From Bolinopsis microptera (Eukaryota; Ctenophora; Tentaculata; Lobata; Bolinopsidae): a stretch of DNA of 64,000 nt. The notes below the pieces were generated by a model that did not search any database, was not told the DNA's origin, and saw only the letters and a program-made list of their open reading frames with translations. Shown piece after piece: positions 14,001 through 29,000 of the stretch. Numbering within the stretch: position 1 is the first letter of the stretch; each line of letters starts with the position of its first letter. The position numbers and the translations under genes were made by a program. The stretch is from contig NC_087076.1 in assembly GCF_026151205.1 (NCBI RefSeq), positions 11,198,902 through 11,262,901 on the forward strand, written 5' to 3'.

Positions 14001-17000
14001 CAAAAAACAAAAGCAAAGGTTTCAGATGCCTGTCCACGCCCCACGGCCCACACGCAAAAACTAGAGCGACAGTGACCCATGATACATCACGAACTTTACA
14101 ATGTGGAAGCTGTGCAATTGCAACAATACTCGTTATGGAAACTCTCCCAAGCGGCAGCTTGTCTGGCGTTTTGTGGTACGTGGTTTGTTTCAAACGTAGA
14201 TTGATCTGATGTAAGAAAGCCTCAAACTTTATCGATTGGAAACCAACGGGGTGGGTTCTAAACTGTGAACTTTACAAACGAGTAGGCAAATTTGAAAATT
14301 CTTAATAAAAAGTTCCAAAATTATAAACAGTAAGCATAATAATAGGGTGGTCAAGGCGTCTACAGAAGTATTTGGATTTCAGACACTAAGAATTATAATT
14401 TTACTAATTATACAACAATAGGCATATTAATAGCTAACAATAGATCAAGAGGGTTTGAGAGCAACTCCCCATGCTACAAAGAAACCGTCAACAACTGTTT
14501 ACCACTTTCTTAACACCCAATAAACCCTTTCTCAATAAAATTATTACTTTCATAGCGTTCATAAAGTTGAAGACTAAAGACAGTGAAATAAAAGGGACAG
14601 CAGTAAAACTAACACCAAAGTGTAAACCTGTGACGACCATCAGTCAGCACAGAGTATCACAGGAGAAGTAGCAACAGTACAATAGAGTGATACTCCAGCC
14701 TGTCCAGTCTTAGTAAAGCTCACGATGGAACCAGATGTCTACTACTACAGGGACCTGGGCCAACATATCATTTTCACAAAAGTGCGCCCACACGCACGAC
14801 TCACTCGCTCACACTCTCATGCTATGATAGGTCGATTATAACAGGAGCCTACAGCTGCACACAGTTTGTATCGCCGATAATAAATGGCACACTGGATCAC
14901 ATATATATTATCGTATGAGGTAACTATAACTTTATATTGTAGGGCACAGTCTGCTCTTAACTCCTCAGTAATTGTAATGTATGTGTTATAATGGCGGCCA
15001 GTAGCTATTAATGCGACAATGACCAGACGGTCCCCACAGGTTTAAAGACAAAATAACATTTAGCAGTAACAAACTAAAAGGTTGGTGAGCTATGATTGTG
15101 GGTGCCAACCCGAATCACAGAGCCCATCTTATTGTTTGGTACGACAATGGAAGCAGAGGATTTTCATTTGACAATGCTGATATATCTATATATCATTGCT
15201 ATGTGATCAATTGTACATGCCTGGGAATCTTGTCGTATCGAGCGATAATTATATACCCAGTACTTAAAGTAAGACCGATGCAATGGTTCGTATTGTCAAG
15301 GTATAACTGAGATTAGAAGGTTGCTCAGTGGTGGTATTCGAACGCAGATCTTTGATCCTTAGATAATGATCTGAACAAGGGATTAGACCTAAACTGATCG
15401 TGCAAAATTAATGCAAAATGAGAATTTTGGTATTGGTAAGTAAAAACGACATGGCAAGATCTCCCGCCTTTTATTCGAGAGTTTCTTGGTTCGAATCTCA
15501 TTTCCACCTTACTACGGGAGCTGTTATCTGCCGGGTTGCCTCAGGGGGTAGGGGGTCTTCATGAAAATTTTCTCAAAATCGACTTTTTAGTCGTTTATGA
15601 TAGAAGGGAGTAATATTTATTAGATGCTTTTGATCCCATGGAAAAATATTGTTCCTAGCCGAAATTATCGCTGGTCAAAGGTCAGCGCTTGCAGTGATGC
15701 ACGCCGGTTCATTTTTCGCCAACCGGCGGCGGCGTGCCCAAAATGGCCCGGCGTGGCGGCGTTCGGCGGCGTAGAACATAATTTTGTCAAAATTTAGGTT
15801 TGAATTTCCAGGCCCACAAAAATTGTAACGAAGTGGCCTCATAGCAGCGAGTAGCCCCATAATGCTACCATCAGAAAACTCTAATTTGTACTTTCATGAG
15901 TATAATGACTTTAAGTGTTACAATACCTGGAATCAATGTTATTGTAATGTGACCTAATCACTGTTATTGTAATATTACCTAATTTTGTTAATTCCTGTTA
16001 ATTCCTAATTCCTGTTATGTTTCAATAAATAGGAATGTTCATATTAAACGGCTAAAACAAGAAAAAAGTCTTGATCCTTTTGTTAAAAGAAACATTATTC
16101 AATTTACTCAGTTACATTCAGGGATGACTTCACATTGTCCCAATTATATTTAAAAAAAATCAAATTCTTAACATTGTCGTTGGACAATCATGCAATTTGG
16201 ATCTCCTAGAGTTCAAAATCAACCCCGACTGGCTCCATACTCTTTCTAATTCAGAACTAGTAGCTGCTTTGAAATTTTTTTAAATTTTCAGGCCACGCCG
16301 ACTTGAGAGGTATCGGCGTGGCGGCGTGTGAAAATGTGCCGGCGCGGTGGCGTCCGGCGGCGGCGTGCATCACTGAGCGCTTGTGGTTAATTGTATTGCG
16401 CGAGCGATTTTTGATCGCCCGCCCTGAAAATCGAGTCTAGAAATCTATCTTCTCCTACATTTTTTGAGCCATCAAACATGTTTTAATTCTATTTTGAAAA
16501 TCTTGGACCTCTAAAAATCGTCAAAAAACGAGACCCCCCTACCCCCTTAAGTTGACCCAGCCCAATACAGGGCACAATGATTAAAACAAGTAACTTGCTC
16601 CGCTGGTGCTACAAAACTCTGGACAACTAAACTTGAATTGACTGGTTAAACTGCCTCATCGTATCACAACTATCACAACTATCACAACTATCACAACTAT
16701 CGCAACTATCGCAACTATCGCATGGCCATTTACTGCATCCTTAACCAGTTCACAAAGTTATCTGCATGCCTGATCCGGCTAATCTATCAAAATCTTCTCA
16801 GAGTCTTAGTTAACAAATTACATATATTATGTAATTTACACTTATAATACTCGTTTATATACTAGATCCAGGCACCAATCCATCTCAAGCTGATTAACGT
16901 TTCACAGATTAATGTTTCACAGATTTACTGTCGGATGTATTATCAGATAGTATCTATCAATCCAAATACGATAATAACCATATATATCACCACGTCATGA

Positions 17001-20000
17001 TTAGCAGCAGATCAGATACAGTTGCAGGACCACACGCAAAAACTACGAATTACAGTTGCAAGAGTACACGGCACAGTGATATCAACCTCACGGAGCAAGT
17101 GACACTTATTCGCGGTGTGTGTTACTTTGTACATTACTTTTAAGCTGGATGATCACGAGTTATTCACTTGTGAAACAAAGGATCAGGACATGTCTCAAAA
17201 ATGTCTCGTGTGAATAAAAGTAATTTCATAATTCACTTGGCACGATCCAGCTATAAGGACGAAGTAATGTGAAATCAATAATTTTTAGGAATGAAACATA
17301 AGTTTCAGGATTTGGTGATAAGGTTAACACTCGTGGTCATCACATAACACGCTACAATCAACATATAACATAAGTAAAGCAAGGACTGGTTATTGGTAAC
17401 AGATGATCACCACAGTAAAAGTCACAATGGTGCCCCACTGTGCACAGTGAGTTGCAGACAATCAAATTCCAGGGATAATAGCTTAATAGTGAGAGTAAAA
17501 GTGCGCGCGCCACCACCTACACATTCTATCACAAGTCTAATTACTCTGAGCTTCCAATTAAATACAATATCTGGTGATGATTTCCACACTAGCATCCTAC
17601 CGTCCTACTGCACTCGCCACTCAGTCCTAGTTAGGTGTCAGCACTACACTACATATAAGCATATACCGGCCTACCGTCTCAACAATCGTATTACCAGGCA
17701 CATTGTGTAACACTATAACTATAAGTATAATAGTTGGCAATTCTGTTGGGCAAAAAGTGTATTCACTATAAAAGTTGGCAATATCTTGGCAGTTGGGACA
17801 GTGCAAATCACTCTAAATTAGACCAAAGGTGCATGGGTATGTGGGATTACGGTATGGTTGTCATATTGTTGGTGTGGCGTTCGCAATATTATTCAGTCGC
17901 CTTCTGTATCTACTACAGATTTTCTTTCTGTATATAACTGTACAGTTCCTCTTTTGAAAAGTGCATGTGACAGTAACGTGACAAGGATGCTCTAGAGCCA
18001 GGAGCGACAAATGAGCAATTGTTCTAGACGTGAGGCTTTCTACAGTAAACGGCCCTAGCAAACAGGGGGATGGTTGTTCGTTCGAGTACTATGACGTGGT
18101 TATACAAGTCTGGCAAAACAATTCGTGACCTGCCTATTGGCCGGGTCACACCCAAATCTCCTGCTCCAACTCTTTCGAAGGCTGGTACCCTACTACTACG
18201 TGGCCAGAAGGACATTATTGTAGGAACTCTTAATGTACGAACAATAAGAGAACAATACAAGAGGGATGAGCTTGGTGTGTGCATGAGGGATAGTGGCGTA
18301 CAGATTTTGGGCATTCAGGAGCATCGTGTAGTAAATAGCACTGAAATTGAGTATCAAGATCTCGGCAGCTCTCATCTCATAACTACTTCGGCATGAAGGA
18401 CCAGCAATGGGGCGGCTGCTGGTGGGGTTGGTATTGTCTTGGACAAAAAGACAGTTTTCAACTCATTGATTAGTGTCTATTCGCATGACAGAAGGACGAT
18501 GGTAGCCAACTTTGCAGGGAACCCAGTCACAACTGTTATAGTGACTTATAGCCCGACAGAGGGGGCGACTGTCGAGGAAGCAGAAAACTACTATGACAGC
18601 CTTGGTGGTGCCATCGAGCAGATACCTGCCCACAATTTATTATTCGTTGTAGGAGACCTCAATGCGCATGTCTCATCATCAGGAAACTGGACATCTTTCC
18701 ATAAGGGTCCAGCAAACCGAAATGGTAGACTGCTAGAGGATATGCTGTTGGAGCGACAGCTAGAAATCACAAACACCAGATTTCAGAAGCGAAGATGGAA
18801 ACTCTGGACATATCTTTCAGATATGAGTCAGAGTAAATCTCAAATCGGCTTCATCATTTGCCGGAAGAAATGGCGGATCTCCGTCAAGGATTCCGAAGCA
18901 TATGGTAGTTTCCACAGTATTGGCTCAGATCATAGAGTATTTGTAGCAAGGGTTAAGCTTAGTCTCCGGATGAGCAAAACAGAGAAGAGGGATCCGGTTC
19001 TGGACTGGTCTAAACTTAAAACTGACATCGCTCGTGGTCATCACATATAACATAAGCAAAGCAAGGACTGGTTATTGGTAACAGCTGATCACCACAGTAA
19101 AAGTCACAATGGTGCCCCACTGTGCACAGTGAGTTGCAGACAATCAAATTCCAGGGATAATAGCTTAATAGTGAGAGTAAAAGTGCGCGCGCCACCACCT
19201 ACACATTCTATAACAAGTCTAATTACTCTGAGCTTCCAATTGAATACAATATCTGATGATGAGCTTTACATCTGTTAACTGTTTGTCATTGTTTCTATAC
19301 AAGCTAGGCTACAGTTTTATGAAAGCCGGGAGGGGTATCATTGAGTTCCGTCCTACGAATTTAGCATTTTAATTTAATTATCAAAGACAAAAGAACTTTT
19401 TAGCATTTCGAAAAAAGGATAAATATCTTTTTAAAAATCTAGAGTATGTGGTATGATCACCCGCAGCCACCCATGTCCTTAGCCAGAATAACCGGAATAA
19501 CCATACTCAGAGCAGACATATTTCTGCAAGCACGAATGATAGAATGATCGCCCAACTGCACCACGTACATACTAGTTAAGTTATAAAAATTGCAACTTTA
19601 AAAAGAGCAATCACTGGAAGGTAGAAAGGCCTTTTCAGCATTTCTATTGGTTAATGGTTATCCACGTAGATTGGATGGTGTTGCAGCTATTTGTGAGTGG
19701 TCTCAGCGAATTAACCTGTCGTCTGTAAATGAGCCATGAGGGCAAGCAAATTGAAATAATATGAAGTTGCTGACTTACCGCTATATGCTCCTTTAGTTCT
19801 GCTATCGTCTTCTTGCACTGGAAAGTGTATATATATATTATAATATATAATGATATAATATTATATGAACAATTCTGATGATGAAAATTGAAAGAAAGGT
19901 TGCAGTTACTAGTTTCAGTTTGATTGGCTCTTAAATGCATAGAGCCGAAGATTATTAAGTCAAAACCATTTGACTTAATTTGTTTCATCCATCAGCTCGA

Positions 20001-23000
20001 CAAGTTAAATTTGGGGAGGGACTAAAGGGAGTGATGGTATTATCATCATTTTACCATTCTCGCCCTTCTCTGATGACAGTCTTAGAGAATTTCCGAGATA
20101 AAATTGTCAAGATCTCGCTGAACCACACCCCTCCCCGGCCATTCCTCCGTTTATAATTACAAAAATGTACCCTACCATAAGTGCTTTATAATAATAAAGT
20201 AATAAAAATCTACCTCTAAAATTTGAGAATCGTGGGTGTCCCTCGTAATATACTCATTCTGCAGGGGAGATGCTGGGTTAGTGGATATTTAGTATTTATA
20301 TACGAATATACTGGTTAGATTGGCGGGTTCTTAATGGTCTGACACGGCATCTGGTAGTGGCTGAACATTGAGAACCCGTCGATCTAAACAATTAACCAAT
20401 ATATATATAATATATAATATATAATATACATTACGTCATCGAGTAATTAACATGTACTGTTAGTGTTAGGCGTTAGCTTGCAGCAGCTCGACACCTCCGA
20501 CATTTAAGATCTAATCAATACGAATTGTGCACAACACCGAAGACACTAAATCAAGAAATGCTAACTAGCACTGAGGAGATTGATCTTCAATAGAGTGCGG
20601 TCTATGTGAGGCTATTGTTCTTTAAGTTGGAAACTGGTGGTATCTCAGGAATTTTTGTTTAAATTGTGTAAGACTGTTGTCCCTCAATTCCTCAAATCTC
20701 CTCTGATCTGCAAGTATGTAGAAACAACATAGGTTGCCAATAAATCTACAATTTGTTAATGTTCACTAATTTTCCAATAATGGTTCACAGAGACAGAGTA
20801 TAGAGGGAAACGTAAAAATTAGGAATTTCCCACATTATCCCCACAAGTCTCTTTTATTCCTCAAATCCCCAATTGCTTCCCCGAACCCTTCACTTTAAAA
20901 TGACATATCCTAAATTACACAGGTTTTATTTGAGGAAAAAGAAGCAGCTGCGTCGACGATACATCCAAATGAACTTCAGAAAATATAACATCCTGCAGAC
21001 TGCAGAGATATAAAAACACCAGATTTAACAAACCAGAGTTCCCTGCAAACTAGACAACGTGCGAAAATGAATACTGGAGATATCCCACAAGTCCTGCGAA
21101 TCTGTACCTGTGTTATACAGATTATAGGACCCGATATAGGTTACTGTGAGACAACATATTGAAGTATTAACTATTAATACATCAATAACTTATATCCGAA
21201 CTCTAGGTAAACTAGAAGATACAAGGCTTGTTCCAGGATTTAAGGATATCATATCGATGGAGACTTCGATAAGGCATATCAAGAATGTTTTAATCTATAT
21301 ATATCACAGTCTGCATTTTCACAGGTGTTACAGATCTACTAAAGCTGTGTTACTGTTAGCAACAGCTTACAGGATTTAACCTAGTTGACGTAAAATATTC
21401 ACAATAAGACGCACTGCACATTGCTGGACTATTCTGCTAAAAACCTCGGCCGAAATTTAATTTAAAACCTCATACAAGATCGTAATGAATTATAATAGTT
21501 AAGCTCCCAGCAAGACTGGAGGAGGAGGATGGAGGACCACAATGAACAGCATAATGGACAATGAACATTCATCGCAAGCAAACTAGGTCACACTGAGCCA
21601 CTAGGCACTGAATAGATGGACCTGCACTTATCTCACTTACAGCGGGGGCGGACTCTCCTAAGAATTGCTGCACATGTAATTACGGAGGTAGGAACAGCTT
21701 TACATCGCGGTTGGAGCAATGAGGCCTACTATAGTGAAAAGGGTGACCAAGGAGACATGTCTGTCAACCTTTGTTAAGAGCGCTTCTATTGAGAGTGACA
21801 TAAGTTAGTCGACACTTTACACTTTAGACACATGATCTATAACTTTTAACTAGCTATAATTTAGATAATCGTGAGTCGATACAATTAGCATGATAATGGA
21901 TAATTTAAGCAACTAACCAACTTAGGTTAGATGAGTAACACCCCTGGTACAGTGAGGAGGGGGGGGGGGGGGGGGGGGGGAGAGGAGTGACATTGACTTA
22001 TGAACCGGTCACATATTACGGAAGCCGGAGATTGACATATTCAGAACCCTCTGTCCCTCCCCCTCCCTAAGCTCAAACCATTAGCTATTGTGTTGAAATA
22101 ACAATAGCGAAAGCTTTTACAACCCCTTTTCCCCTAGACTGGTTTACGTAATATTTAAACTGTCCCTAATGGCTATAGTGTCAATAGATAGCATGTATAA
22201 TAACGTCAACATTAACAAGAGTTCCACATTTCCAAAGTTAAAACTTCACCTGCTGAGAGGAGTGTGAACTTGTGTTATCAGTGTCGTTATCAGTGGTGTT
22301 ATCAGTAGACGGGCGATAGGACTTGAAACACGAGTAAATAACGGTAGAGGTTGCCAGGAGTGCAGCTATCAACAGGAGAAAATCGTACATAAGACAGAGG
22401 AAGGGAAAAAAGGTGTAGAGTTACATGGAGGGAGATAGTTACTGAGAAACCTGGGAGCAGGGGGCACACACTCAACCAATTAGCTGCACATCCAACCAGG
22501 ACACCTTTACTCCTAATTTATGTGTCATAATTAGCTGCACATCCAACCAGGACACCTTTACTCCTAATTTATGTGTAATAATTAGCTGCACATCCAACCA
22601 GGACACCTTTACTCCTAACTTATGTGTCATAATTAGCTACACATCCAACCAGGACACCTTTACTCCTAATTTATGTGTCATAATTAGCTGCATCTTGTGG
22701 AGGGTCGGCAGTTTTATGACTTGGTTGGCTTAAAACCCAATCTGGGAGGGCCAGGCGATGATGTACTGTCCATGTCGTACCCAACACAGCACAACAGGAT
22801 AAGTACAGAACCGGAAAAGAAGAGCAGTAATAGTGGCAGTGTTGTCCTTATGTTTCTGGACATGCTAAAGAAGGACACCAGCCTTTCCTGTGTTGAAGAG
22901 ATAAGATCTGTTATGCTTGACCGCGACGTGTGGCGAGGAATTGTAGCTGCTCGGACCAAGAAGCCGACTTAAGTCAGTAAGTCATTAGCTGCACATCCAA

Positions 23001-26000
23001 CCAGGACACCTTTAATCCTAATTTATGTGTCATAATTAGCAGCACATCCAATCAGGACAACTTTACTCCTAATTTATGTGTCATAATTAGCTGCACATCT
23101 AACCAGGACAACTTTACTCCTAATTTATGTGTCATAATTAGCTGCACATCTAACCAGGACAATTTAATCCTAATTTATGTGTCATAGCATAATTAGCTAC
23201 ACATCCAACCAGGACAACTTTACTCCTAATTTATGTGTCATAATTAGCAGCACATCCAACCAGGACAACTTTACTCCTAATTTATGTGTCATAATTAGCT
23301 GCACATCCAACCAGGACACCTTTAGTCCTTTACTCCTGATTAATGTGTCATAATTGTTTGTTTGTTTGTTTGTTTATAGAACCCGTCCCCAATCTCGTAT
23401 CGGAAAATGACTAAACTCAGGTCTGAGTGTGAATACGGGTGGTACCTGCAAGAGTGTTCATTAAGCATTTAGAGTTCTGTAAAACTGCAGTTACAATTGT
23501 GCTAGAGTATTTTTAGTATATACGATTGGTATCAGATATATATCCCTACATGCTTCCAAAATTTGTAAAGCCGTAGTACATACATATCACATTACACCGG
23601 AGCCTACACAGTGCAATCTCCTCCAGTCGATCTGCACCGCATATGTTTATATAATTATAAGCGCGCGGCGCAGACTGGAGGAAACCACACTCTGCAAGTT
23701 CGATCCAGTGCAATGCTACATGTACGTACTACGGCTTCATCTCCAACTTTCTGCACAATGTACTGGAATGATTTGAAGGAAAAGAAAGAACAAAAAAAAG
23801 TAATATATATAAATAAAATCAGCGATTTAATGTTAGCCTTAGGAGGGTAACTTTAATTCCCTGGTTTCTAAAATCAGCTTTAAAAAAAAAATAATAAAGT
23901 ATGTAACGTCGATACCAAACCGATTATTGAGCGATAATAACTGAGTAGTTGATTCCTGGGTTGCGGAGTCATTCAGATGTTCCAGTTTTCGAATGTGGTT
24001 CTTGTTCAGTTCTTGACCAGAAGTGTCTAATGAAGTAAGTCAGACAAGCAAACTCTTCCTTAAATGCTGATATAAGTCGTCTCAATCCCAGAAATTATGA
24101 AGATGACCCAGTGTAAAAGTGCAGAAATCGGCCGAAAATAACAAAGACTAAAAACAGTTAAAAAGTGACAGGATACAAACACAAGGAAAATTAATAACTC
24201 AGAGCGTAATAAGGAATATCTCCAAACGGAGTTTTCTGAGAGGGTGAGAGGTTCTTTAATTAGAGCTAATGATTAAATGAGACCCACTAAAGGTACTAAA
24301 TTAACCGGACTGCTAGCAAGGAATCGAGAATAACTGTAGATTGGAATAAAAATAAAAGCGGAATAAATTTTAAGATAATGAAACAGAAACTGAAAGCTAA
24401 AATATATACCGTTCTAGAATGCCTCCGCAAACAATTGCTCCTTTGTAATGCACACGTGTTAGTAAGTGTAGTAAAAATATAAAAATAATAAAGCTATAAA
24501 AATGAACGGAGCGGTGAAAATCTGAGAGGGTGAGACTGAGAGGTTCTTTAATTAGAGCTAATGATTAAATGAGACCCACTAAAGGTACTAAATTAACCGG
24601 ACTGCTAGCAAGGAATCGAGAATAACTGTAGATTGGAATAAAAATAAAAGCGGAATAAATTTTAAGATAATGAAACAGAAACTGAAAGCTAAAATATATA
24701 CCGTTCTAGAATGCCTCCGCAAACAATTGCTCCTTTGTAATGCACACGTGTTAGTAAGTGTAGTAAAAATATAAAAATAATAAAGCTATAAAAATGAACG
24801 GAGCGGTGAAAATCTGAGAGGGTGAGACTGAGAGGTTCTTTAATTAGAGCTAATGATTAAATGAGACCCACTAAAGGTACTAAATTAACCGGACTGCTAG
24901 CAAGGAATCGAGAATAACTGTAGATTGGAATAAAAATAAAAGCGGAATAAATTTTAAGATAATGAAACAGAAACTGAAAGCTAAAATATATACCGTTCTA
25001 GAATGCCTCCGCAAACAATTGCTCCTTTGTAATGCACACGTGTTAGTAAGTGTAGTAAAAATATAAAAATAATAAAGCTATAAAAATGAACGGAGCGGTG
25101 AAAATCTGAGAGGGTGAGACTGAGAGGTTCTTTAATTAGAGCTAATGATTAAATGAGACCCACTAAAGGTACTAAATTAACCGGACTGCTAGCAAGGAAT
25201 CGAGAATAACTGTAGATTGGAATAAAAATAAAAGCGGAATAAATTTTAAGATAATCCTGTGTGTCATAATTAGCTGCACATCTAACCAGGACACCTTTCT
25301 AATGGTTCACGACAAGCGGACGGAACAATATCAATCGTTCCAGGAAGTGGAAATCAGTACAATTATATATTACAAATACGATGAGCACAGCGAATTACGA
25401 TCTTACAACAGAGATAATACCTTCTAGCACAAATAGGTCATAAAGCATCTCGAGGTCGCATTACAGGCTTTTGAATATTTAATTTCAGTGGTATATACAA
25501 TGCTAATATCGTGAGTACTGACCCACACTTGTCATAAGTACGTGTACATAGGGGGGAAGCCAAGGGGAATTTTGTGCTATTATGTGGGATTTTATTATGG
25601 GGGTTTTCCAAAATCCATTAAGGCATTCCCCAAAATATCACAAAATTCCCCTTCATGGCTTGCCCCCCCCCCCCCTACATATATCTAGTCGGTACACAAA
25701 GGGATCACTCACCGTGTTGGAGGGCAGGTACACGCCGCTAGAATCATCAGACTCATTCAGCACTGCTTCTCTTTTCACCTGAGTCAGTATTAGGTGAATA
25801 CTAGTCGTCTAAATAAGGTAGTCCGACCTAAATGTGAGATATCTTTAAGATTCTGTTCGACCAACCGACTAACGTTATAGTTGAACAAAATATTGTTTTA
25901 GGTCGGGCCCACTTTTTTAACTGCAAGAATCGACGCTAGTTTTCTGGAAGAGATAGATAACAAAATGTTCGCAACCTGGAGTTAATATTTGGTATGTAAT

Positions 26001-29000
26001 TTCAGGTAATAGAATCTCAGGTAATATAACATGTTAGAGACGGGAAGTAAGTATAAGAGATGGAAGTTAAGCTGTTATTGATAAGAGTATCCCATTACAA
26101 GCCCTCACAATATCAGGTTTTGTTTTGCAGCCAGATCGCTTTTAGTTTCCTGCTTGACGGTTGTATCAAACAACCTACACTTTTTATAAACATTTTATTT
26201 ACCCACCAAGCACAAATACTTAATTTGGCTAAATCAGTATCACCAAAGCGTCTTGGTAGCAATTACAAATCAGGCTGTTAAAAAGTTAAAATTTCTCGTC
26301 TCTCCTAGCACAGGATAGAACAATGTGAGAGCCAGTATAAGTAACTAAGAGGCGAGGATGAGCGACGGCATGAAGTTGAGCGGTACTTACAGGACAGCGT
26401 TGTCACGTGGACAAATAGAGCTAGCATGTGCTTTACAACCATTACTTGGCGCTTCCCAATCTGGTTAGAGCTAATTATCACTGTTTTTTTTCTTCCAACC
26501 TTATCAGTTTGTTTTTGATAAAAACTCCCGATGTTTCTGTTTATGCGACCATGAAATGGATGTATCGAAATTTATCCATGAGACGAGATTGATATGGGGA
26601 GGACTAGTACCGGTTTTAATTCACTTAAAAACGTAGTTATTTCAGGTAAAGAGGAGATAAAATCAGTTGTAAAACAAGTTGTTGACCAGCTACTTAACAA
26701 AGATGACTCTAACTTGACTGACTGTGAACCTTTATATGTAGCCCTGAGGATACTCTACAACACTAACGAGTCAGGTCTAGACTCCACCATGAACCTCCTT
26801 CAAGCGGAATTGCTCCTCAGACAAAACCAGCATATCCTGAGTCCAACATCTCTGTCCTTCATCAGAACTGTCCTGTTTACCTCTAAAGATTTCAGCTTGA
26901 GTAGGAGGGTCGGAGGTTTTATCTCCCTCAATCCTACCCTGTTGGATGTTTGTCAGCACATTCCAGATCTGCCGACTACATTCCTCACATTCTTTAATAA
27001 GACGATAGTCGAGAAGGCAGGGCTGGAGGAGGCCTTCCAGTCGACACTGGCGAACTGTTTGAAAAGAATAATGCAGAAAAATAAAGTGTTGAGCACTGAA
27101 GATCTGAAGAAGTACCTGATAAGTGTGGACACAGAACACATGGGTCAGGATGTAAAGGCCTCCCTCCAAAACAGTTTAGTTTACTTTCTGGAGCAACACG
27201 CTAATGAACCACACTCAAAACTTTATCAGCTGTGCCTTGTAAGCCTCTCAGCCTTGGACACTCCTTATCTTCTGGCTGACGCTTTGAAAGAGAAGAGACA
27301 TAACTTAAGGGCGACAACCCATTTAGCTGAGCATCTGAACACTTCCTTCGACCAGTTTGTTGTTTCAGCATTATACGATACTTTGGATAGAGGTAGCAGT
27401 TTTATAGAGGAATTACTGCACTCCGGACTACAACACCTCCAGAGAAGAGAGTACGAGCAGGTGAGGACCATGTTCGGAGACACCCCCCTCAAGATGTTGA
27501 AGCCTCTTCTCCTGGCAATGATCTGGGACGAAGTAGATAACCACCAAGATCAAGCTGTTCTATTGGAGGAGCTGAGTTACAACGCTGCCCCGAATGAGAG
27601 GTTTGTAAGAACAGTATTCAGTAGTGTTAGAGACCAGGTCGAGGTAGGGAAGTGGTGTGAGGAGCATGTTAAGCCTCTCCTCAAGGATTCCTGGAACTCG
27701 GCTGCTGCAGCTACAGTAACGTCCTCACGGTCCATACTCCAAGTTATCCTGCTGCTGAATTGTATCGAGAAACTAGGTCAGGGCAAAGTTCTGGGTCTTA
27801 TGTTCAATGTCAAAGATAAAGACACGACAGATGCAAATGACCTCCCTCTGTCGGATTCCCAAACAATGGACCAAGGAAAGGATATTGTGACCTTTTGCTC
27901 TGCTATGGTGGTGTGTAATGTAGTGCTCTGGTTACAGAAGAAATCAAACAGTGAGGAGGTAGATAGCGGAGAAAATGCTGATGAACTTGATCTCGCAGAG
28001 AAGCACCTCAGTAGGGTGTTTCCTTTGTTCAATAGAGCAGAAGTTCTCAGTACCGCTTTTTCTTCTCTGGTTCATGCACTTAAACAGCCAAAATGTGGAG
28101 TTACTCTAAACGACTGTGAAGTTTTGGTTGACTGGTTCTGCAAACAACTGTCTCAGTTTGAAGAAGATGAAACAGCTCTGTCACTAGGTCATTTTGACAC
28201 CGTCAAAATTTTCCGGGATTTATCTTTCGAGGCGCAGGACCACAGGAGCTTGTATAAACAACTAAAAACTGCAGTAGACGAGGCTAGGTGGAGAGTGGGA
28301 TTATTAAAGACCCTGACGGAAACCAGGAGCAGAAAGAGAAGAGAACTGAAGCGTCTAGCATCCTCTGCTTTACTCTCCTTCATGTGCTCCACACAACAAG
28401 ATCTGATGAGACTGTGCCTCATATCTGAGAACACTGAACGAGCTACTGAGACCCTACATAGGTACGGCATGAAAACAACTCATCTCGCTAAAGTAGTGGA
28501 CTTCCAGAACGATTACAACAAGTGTATAAAGGAGCTGGAGAGGTTTGGAGCGACTATTAAGAAGCAGAAACAAGCAGCCAAACCAACACTGACCATACCT
28601 CAGATCGGGAGTGGGACTCAGAACAAGAGCTCAACTCAAGGCTCTCAATCAGGGAGCAGCAAGGTACGATCTACAAGTATGAGCAGTACCAGCAGTTCCA
28701 TAACCTCGACTATATCGGTAGTGTCACGTGTTCCCAGTATGAGCAGCATGCCGGTAACGCTCAGGAATGTGGCTACTGCTGCTGCTAGGTCTGGGGAGAA
28801 GACAAGAGTTCCTGCTATTGTCAGCAAGTTGATCAGCACTCTTACCATGGACCAGCTGATGATTGAGTGTGAGGCATATGATGTAGATAACGAGACACTG
28901 ATAGCTAGACTTCTGGCGGACATGGCTTGTTCCATCTCTGCTCCTAAATCAGTCGGGCTGCAGCTAATATCACTAGCACTGGACAGAATACAGAACAGTG

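Larger units (their letters stand above)
13437..19778. other. Large host-gene intron, repeat-bearing
   Basis: Between exons 19779-19817 and 13369-13436. It holds the nested hAT, a nonamer repeat and the LINE endonuclease piece with its direct repeats. The open frames near 13.9-15.5 kb show no splice support, motif or recognisable composition. Confidence 0.5.

Noticed and set aside
13858-14209. Overlapping open frames on both strands
   Set aside because: No recognisable motif, splice context or coiled-coil character; likely chance.
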